Below, piece after piece: positions 59,786-64,000 of a DNA stretch of 64,000 nucleotides; positions within the stretch are counted from its first letter, which is position 1, and every line of letters starts with the position of its first letter. The stretch spans positions 105,139-169,138 of the forward strand of contig JAPXKQ010000001.1 in assembly GCA_033809995.1 (NCBI GenBank), read 5' to 3'. Below the pieces are notes generated by a model. It ran no database searches and was not told where the DNA came from. It saw only the letters and a list, made by a program, of their open reading frames with translations. The stretch is from Paratissierella sp033809995 (GTDB lineage: Bacteria; Bacillota; Clostridia; Tissierellales; Tissierellaceae). A program made the translations under genes and the position numbers.

Positions 59786-60110
59786 CAACAATTTTAGTGA
59801 AGAACTAAGAGTGAAGAGTGAATAACTGAAAAGACAGGTAATAAGTAATAGGTAACAGGTAATAGGTGGCGTGCTTTGCACGCCTTTTGTTATCCCGAGC
59901 GTAGTCGAGGGATCTCCTCTTTTATGACCCTAAATCACTGCAGTATGTCATTCTAAGTCCAACTATTTAGCGTAGCTCTCGAAGAATCTCCTCTTTTAAT
60001 TTTCAATTTTCTAATGTTTTAAATTCTTCTCTATTGTTCATTCTCAACTGTCAACTGCTCCATTAATTGTGAACTGTGCATTGTGAACTGTGAATTAAGC
60101 ACATCTATTG
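59786..60110. repeat. Dispersed intergenic repeat island (copy 5)
   Basis: GTGAAGA and TAATAGGT-type runs, a small hairpin GGCGTGCTTTGCACGCC, then cores with CGAGCGTAGTCGAGGGATCTCCTCTTTT and CTCGAAGAATCTCCTCTTTT, and TGTGAACTGTG-type runs. It shares the GGATCTCCTCTTTT element with the islands at 3019, 4079 and 15861. No gene is seen here; 60111-60169 holds the next promoter region. Confidence 0.82.
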
Positions 60111-60169
60111 TTTTATTATGTCCCTCACTTGGGTATTATAACAATACTATGTAATATGGAGGAGATACA

Positions 60170-61384
60170 ATGAGTGAAGTAATAAACAATAGAGAATATC
60201 GCCAAGAATTACTTAAAGGGGTAATAAAAGAACTACATGAAGGTAAAACAGTACAAGAGGTAAAAGATAAATTTGCAGAAGTAATACAAGGTGTATCCCC
60301 TGCTGAAATATCACGTATGGAGGTAGAATTAGTTAAAGAGGGTCTACCTATAGAAGAAATCCAACATCTTTGCAACGTTCATGCAGAAGTATTCAGAGGT
60401 ACGCTAGAAGAGATTCACCATCCTGAACAAGTGCCAGGACATCCAATATATACATTTAAAAAAGAAAATGAAGCTTTAACTAAATTAATGGAAAAGACAA
60501 TAAGAGAGAACATTGAGAAGTTCAAAGAAGAAGACTCAAAAGATAATATAAATAAGCTTATTGAAAATTTCAACCTTCTTTGGGATATTGATAAACACTA
60601 TAGCAGAAAAGAAAATCTGGTATTCCCTTATCTTGAAAAATATGGTGTAACAGCTCCTCCGAAAGTAATGTGGGGAAAGGATGACGAAATAAGAGCATTA
60701 GTAAAGGATGTAAAATTAAGTCTAACCACTTATAAGGGAGAAAAGGAAGAATTACTAAAGAAGATTGAAGAATCCTTATACGAAATAAAAGAAATGATAT
60801 ATAAAGAAGAAAAAATTCTATTTCCAATGTGCCTAGACACTTTGACTGAGGATGAATGGATTGCAATCTATAATGAATCAGATGAAATTGGGTTTGCATT
60901 GGTTCCTCCTGAGGCTGAATGGAAATTAAAGAGAGTTAATTTAGAAAAAGAAGAGGAGAAAAAGGGATTAGACCAAGGCGGATATATTAAATTTGATACA
61001 GGAATATTAACCGCCGATGAAATAGAAAGCCTATTTAATACAATTCCAGGGGAAATGTCATTTATAGATAAAAACAATATTGTAAAATTCTTCACCAAAG
61101 GTGATGAAAGAATTTTCGCTAGAACAAAAGCAGTAATTGGACGTTCGGTTGAAAACTGCCACCCTCCAGCATCAGTACACGTTGTTGATAAAATAGTTAA
61201 CGATTTTAAATCTGGAGAAAAAGATAATGAGGATTTCTGGATTCAAAAGGGAGATATGTTTATCCTTATAAGATTCTTTGCTGTTAGAAATAAGGAAGGG
61301 GAATATTTGGGGACATTAGAATTTGTACAAAATATCAAGCCATTGAGAGAATTAACTGGAGAAAAAAGATTATTAAGTGATTAG
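60170..61384 (+). CDS. DUF438-hemerythrin-PAS protein
   Basis: 404 residues. An N-terminal DUF438 domain (about 10-80, LLKGVIKELHEGKTVQEVKDKF), a hemerythrin-like four-helix bundle (about 85-225, HPIYTFKKENEALTKLM, HYSRKENLVFPYLEKYG, KEEKILFPMC; His/Glu ligands for a diiron site) and a C-terminal PAS domain (about 290-395, FIDKNNIVKFFTK, GRSVENCHPP). Family members are suspected to sense or handle O2, NO or iron. Here it precedes the PfpI gene. Sensing role is inferred. Confidence 0.88.
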   Translation: MSEVINNREYRQELLKGVIKELHEGKTVQEVKDKFAEVIQGVSPAEISRMEVELVKEGLPIEEIQHLCNVHAEVFRGTLEEIHHPEQVPGHPIYTFKKENEALTKLMEKTIRENIEKFKEEDSKDNINKLIENFNLLWDIDKHYSRKENLVFPYLEKYGVTAPPKVMWGKDDEIRALVKDVKLSLTTYKGEKEELLKKIEESLYEIKEMIYKEEKILFPMCLDTLTEDEWIAIYNESDEIGFALVPPEAEWKLKRVNLEKEEEKKGLDQGGYIKFDTGILTADEIESLFNTIPGEMSFIDKNNIVKFFTKGDERIFARTKAVIGRSVENCHPPASVHVVDKIVNDFKSGEKDNEDFWIQKGDMFILIRFFAVRNKEGEYLGTLEFVQNIKPLRELTGEKRLLSD

Positions 61385-61396
61385 GGGGAGATATGC

Positions 61397-61963
61397 TTGA
61401 CCAAGGTATTGGTATTATTAGCTGAGGGCTTTGAAGAGGTGGAAGCACTAACACCTGTTGATTATCTAAGGAGAACTGGCGTTGAAGTGGATATGGCATC
61501 TTTAACTGATGATTTGAAGGTTAGAGGTGCCCATGGTATAGAGGTCCTTGCCAATAAAAGAATTGAAGAAATAACAGAACATGGTAGTTATAGCGGAATC
61601 ATCATACCTGGAGGGTTACCAGGTGCTACAAATCTAAGAGATGATGATAGAGTAATCAAGCTGGTGAAAGAATACAATGAAAAGGGTAGACTAGTAGCTG
61701 CAATATGTGCAGGGCCCATAGTTCTCCAAAGAGCTGGAATAATTAAAGAGAGGAATATAACATCTTATCCTGGATTTGATAAGGAGTTAAAGGATGGAAA
61801 ATATAAAGAAGAAATTGTAGTACAGGATGGCAATATAATTACGGCAAGGGGACCAGCTGCAGCAGTATATTTTGCAATAAAGATTTCAGAACATCTTCAA
61901 GGTGAAGAAAAGACTAAAGAACTTAGAAAAGCAATATTATTGGATTTGGTGGAAAGAAGTTAA
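61397..61963 (+). CDS. DJ-1/PfpI-family protein
   Basis: 188 residues. GFEEVEALTPVDYLRR and the nucleophile elbow AAICAGPIVL with Cys near residue 105, plus TSYPGFD, give the DJ-1/PfpI class (YajL-like), thought to protect proteins or act as deglycase/chaperone. The start is TTG 61397, six bases after GGGGGAG; an ATG at 61393 is in the wrong frame. It lies 12 bases after the DUF438 gene and is closed by a terminator. Confidence 0.88.
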   Translation: MTKVLVLLAEGFEEVEALTPVDYLRRTGVEVDMASLTDDLKVRGAHGIEVLANKRIEEITEHGSYSGIIIPGGLPGATNLRDDDRVIKLVKEYNEKGRLVAAICAGPIVLQRAGIIKERNITSYPGFDKELKDGKYKEEIVVQDGNIITARGPAAAVYFAIKISEHLQGEEKTKELRKAILLDLVERS

Positions 61964-61966
61964 AAA

Positions 61967-61987
61967 GAGGCATATGCCTCTTTTTTT
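61967..61987 (+). terminator. Terminator after the DJ-1/PfpI gene
   Basis: GAGGCATATGCCTC is self-complementary and is preceded by A5 and followed by T7. Confidence 0.88.
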
Positions 61988-62128
61988 CGTCCTTTTAATT
62001 TGCCTTTTTAGTTGTGAATTGTTGAATTGTATCCGTATTGTAACCAATTAACAGATATTTTTAATTGTAATTCGACTTTTTTTGTAGTATTATTTAATAG
62101 ATATGTAAAATTAGACGAGGTGTAATTC

Positions 62129-63073
62129 ATGAAAAAGAAATTTATCGTTGCCTTTTTGGCTTCCTTTATATGCTTTGTATTGTTGTATTCAACTGTACTT
62201 AGTTCAATTTTTAAGGAAAGACCCGTGGTGGCATCCCCTAATGATTCAGATGATCCCACTATTGAAGAATCTAATAATATTAAGCCAAAAGTTAAAAATG
62301 AGATATTATTCCTACTTATGGGTGTAGATGCACAAAGTGTTAAAAAATCAAAAGGAACTCGTACAGATACAATGATGCTTACTAAGGTAAACTTTGAAAC
62401 TGGGGAAATTAATATTTTATCAATACCAAGGGATACTAGAGTTCCTGTAAAAGGAAAACAGGATAAAATAAATGCAGCACATGCTTATGGTGGAGTAGAT
62501 TTGACTTTAAAAACTGTAAGAGAATTTTTAGGTATTGATTTAGACTATTATGTTAAGGTTGATTACAATATTGTTCAGGAAGTAGTAGATAAAATAGGCG
62601 GAGTTGAGATTGATGTACCATTTGATATGAAATATAAAGATCCAACTGCAGAGCCACCTCTTAACATAAACATTAAGAAGGGTCTACAAACATTAGATGG
62701 GAAAAATGCTCATGACTTTTTACGATGGAGACACAACAACTCCTATACTGTTGGCTATAAAGAAGGAGATGTTGGCAGAATTAAAGCCCAACAATACTTT
62801 ATGAAAGAACTTATTAAACAAACTTTAAAACCTAAGAATTTGATTAAACTACCTGGATTAGTTGAAACATATTTCTCAAATGTTGAAACAAATATACCTT
62901 TAAGTACAATGCTAAAAGGTGCAGCATCTGCAAATAAAATTGATACTGAAAATATGGTAACAGATACAGTTCCTGGAGAAGGGAAATATATTGGAGAAAT
63001 TAGTTATTACATTTACGATAGGGAAAAGACTGATATCTTAGTAAAAGATATGTTCGGAGATTACTTGAACTAG
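62129..63073 (+). CDS. LytR-CpsA-Psr (LCP) family wall-polymer ligase
   Basis: 314 residues. One N-terminal membrane helix (about 5-25), then the LCP catalytic domain: LLMGVDAQ, GTRTDTMML, ILSIPRDTRVPV, INAAHAYGG, and LRWRHNNS with R-rich substrate motifs; VGRIKAQQYF follows. These proteins attach teichoic acids or other phospho-linked glycans to peptidoglycan from lipid carriers. It is monocistronic with a divergent-like leader and closed by the duplicated hairpins at 63078. Confidence 0.9.
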   Translation: MKKKFIVAFLASFICFVLLYSTVLSSIFKERPVVASPNDSDDPTIEESNNIKPKVKNEILFLLMGVDAQSVKKSKGTRTDTMMLTKVNFETGEINILSIPRDTRVPVKGKQDKINAAHAYGGVDLTLKTVREFLGIDLDYYVKVDYNIVQEVVDKIGGVEIDVPFDMKYKDPTAEPPLNINIKKGLQTLDGKNAHDFLRWRHNNSYTVGYKEGDVGRIKAQQYFMKELIKQTLKPKNLIKLPGLVETYFSNVETNIPLSTMLKGAASANKIDTENMVTDTVPGEGKYIGEISYYIYDREKTDILVKDMFGDYLN

Positions 63074-63077
63074 CTTA

Positions 63078-63291
63078 CTTTATAACGAATAGGAAAGTCC
63101 TACAATTCAGACTTTAAAATTAATAGGACTTTTCGTATATGAGTTTCAAAGAAGGCAACCTTAACGCTTCAATAGAAGCCTTCTTTATAACGAATAGGAA
63201 AGTCCTACAATTCGAGCTTTAAAATTAATAGGACTTTTCGTATATGAGTTTCAAAGAAGGCAACCTTAACGCTTCAATAGAAGCCTTCTTT
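63078..63291 (+). repeat. 105-bp tandem duplication of a double terminator
   Basis: Two near-exact copies start at 63078 and 63183. Each carries one hairpin AAAGTCCTA...TAGGACTTTT and a second AAAGAAGGC...GCCTTCTTT. Copies differ only at CAGACTTT against CGAGCTTT. The result is four hairpins ahead of the fni leader, a very strong stop for the LCP transcript. Confidence 0.9.
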
Positions 63292-63417
63292 ACATTGGGT
63301 TAAAAATAAAGTATTATATTAGTATGCCTTAATAATAACGAGACGACCTCGTTGAAGCGGTGTGTGGAAACTGCAAGCAGTTTCATTGATGCTTAAAACA
63401 TTAGAAGAGGTGTAATA
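63292..63417 (+). promoter_or_regulatory. fni leader with small hairpins
   Basis: ACGAG-ACGAC-CTCGT and GAAACTGC-AA-GCAGTTTC are two short stems between the duplicated terminators and GAAGAGGTG of fni. I see no known riboswitch. The function is open. Confidence 0.4.
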
Positions 63418-64000
63418 ATGAGAAGGGCAAGAAAAAAGGAACATATTGAAAATTATTTAATGTCTTCTTTCAAAGGAAATACCTTACTAGGTGATGTTTA
63501 TTTGGAACATAATGCATTGCCTAATTTGAACTATGACGATATTGATACAAAAACAAGTTTTTTAGGCAAAACTATCGATTATCCAATTTTGATCAATGCT
63601 ATGACAGGTGGAGCAGACTTTTCTCAAGAAATAAACAAGGATTTAGCCACTTTAGCAAAAGAATTTAATATCCCTATGGCTGTTGGTTCTCAAACAATTG
63701 CATTAGAGGAAGAGGATAGTCAAGAATCATTTAAAATAGTTCGAGAGATTATCGGAAATGATGGTATAGTAATTAGCAATTTAAACGGACAAGCTACAGC
63801 AGAAGATGCAAAAAAGGCTGTTGAATTGATCGATGCTGATGCACTTCAAATTCACCTAAACCCAGCTCAAGAACTTGCCATGGAAGAGGGAGACAGAGAC
63901 TTTGTTGGGATTGCTGACAATATCAAAAATATAATAAATTATATTGATAGACCAGTAATTGTTAAAGAGGTAGGATTTGGTATTTCCAAAGATGTAGCTG
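63418..64000 (+). CDS. fni: Isopentenyl-diphosphate delta-isomerase, type 2 (start of gene, 3' end outside window)
   Basis: 194 codons are visible. RRARKKEHIENYL, NAMTGG, MAVGSQ, QIHLNPAQE and VKEVGFGIS are the FMN-dependent type 2 isomerase pattern, which interconverts isopentenyl and dimethylallyl diphosphate in isoprenoid synthesis. GAAGAGGTG precedes ATG 63418. The gene runs off the right edge. Confidence 0.92.
   Translation, partial: MRRARKKEHIENYLMSSFKGNTLLGDVYLEHNALPNLNYDDIDTKTSFLGKTIDYPILINAMTGGADFSQEINKDLATLAKEFNIPMAVGSQTIALEEEDSQESFKIVREIIGNDGIVISNLNGQATAEDAKKAVELIDADALQIHLNPAQELAMEEGDRDFVGIADNIKNIINYIDRPVIVKEVGFGISKDVA

Noticed and set aside
63078..63291. CRISPR or mobile element ends
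   Set aside because: Two copies only, each made of terminator hairpins; no spacers and no transposase.

Overview
The window is AT-rich, densely coded DNA with strong Shine-Dalgarno sites. The gene set suggests an anaerobic, low-GC Gram-positive bacterium of the Clostridia/Tissierellia type: a selenocysteine formate dehydrogenase, the selenium-hydroxylase accessory genes yqeB and yqeC, a flavodiiron protein, type 2 isopentenyl-diphosphate isomerase, a LytR-CpsA-Psr protein and a LysM protein. No rRNA, tRNA, CRISPR array, phage gene or transposase was seen. The genus cannot be fixed from the sequence alone.

Region 1 (1-19,932) is a molybdenum/tungsten enzyme and cofactor island. It opens with the end of an iron-sulfur subunit, then a selenocysteine-containing formate dehydrogenase (in-frame TGA at 1381 with a downstream hairpin whose loop looks like the E. 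coli fdhF SECIS). Next come yqeC, yqeB, an xdhC-like gene, mogA and mobA. A leftward block holds modA, modB, modC and a ModE-like regulator. A rightward block holds a MoeA-like protein, fdhD, a structured leader RNA (candidate Moco/Tuco riboswitch) before tupABC, moeA, a moeA-PBP fusion, moaA and a moaC-MOSC fusion. Molybdate and tungstate uptake, metal insertion, nucleotide attachment and maturation are all present. The molybdopterin synthase subunits (moaD/moaE) are absent and must lie elsewhere. A perfect 22-bp-arm palindrome carrying two superimposed divergent promoters sits between the ModE-like gene and the MoeA-like gene.

Region 2 (19,983-29,178) is mixed housekeeping: a GNAT protein, oligoendopeptidase F, MsrB, a decayed stretch of small orphan ORFs bounded by two matching hairpins, an AraC/GyrI regulator, an ABC-F ATPase and a DEAD-box RNA helicase with a DbpA-type C-terminus.

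Region 3 (29,211-39,034) is the most striking. A PucR-type regulator precedes a tight operon: M20 carbamoylase, dihydroorotase, DUF3311 protein plus sodium:solute symporter, PyrK-like and PyrD-like subunits, aspartase and malic enzyme. Together these predict reductive orotate fermentation: orotate to dihydroorotate, carbamoyl-aspartate, aspartate, fumarate, (malate) and pyruvate. The NADH spent on orotate would be regained at malic enzyme. Only fumarase is missing.

Region 4 (39,037-52,771) has a helicase gene fragment, two PepSY proteins beside a membrane-bound AraC regulator, PlsY, a lipoprotein, and a metal/redox cluster (HMA chaperone, P1B ATPase with an unusual CPG motif, Crp/Fnr regulator, flavodiiron protein) with a Crp/Fnr-type site at about -41.5. 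It continues with chorismate mutase, a YczE-like membrane protein and a LysR-controlled DASS transporter/FAD oxidoreductase pair.

Region 5 (52,786-64,000) has the LysR gene, citG and citX without citrate lyase genes, a radical SAM protein, an NhaC antiporter, a seven-LysM protein with nearly identical internal repeats, a lipoprotein, a DUF438/hemerythrin/PAS protein, a DJ-1/PfpI protein, an LCP protein, a tandemly duplicated double-hairpin terminator block and the start of fni.

Five intergenic islands (about 3019-3355, 4079-4423, 15861-16080, 27138-27310, 59786-60110) share one family of dispersed, non-coding palindromic repeats.
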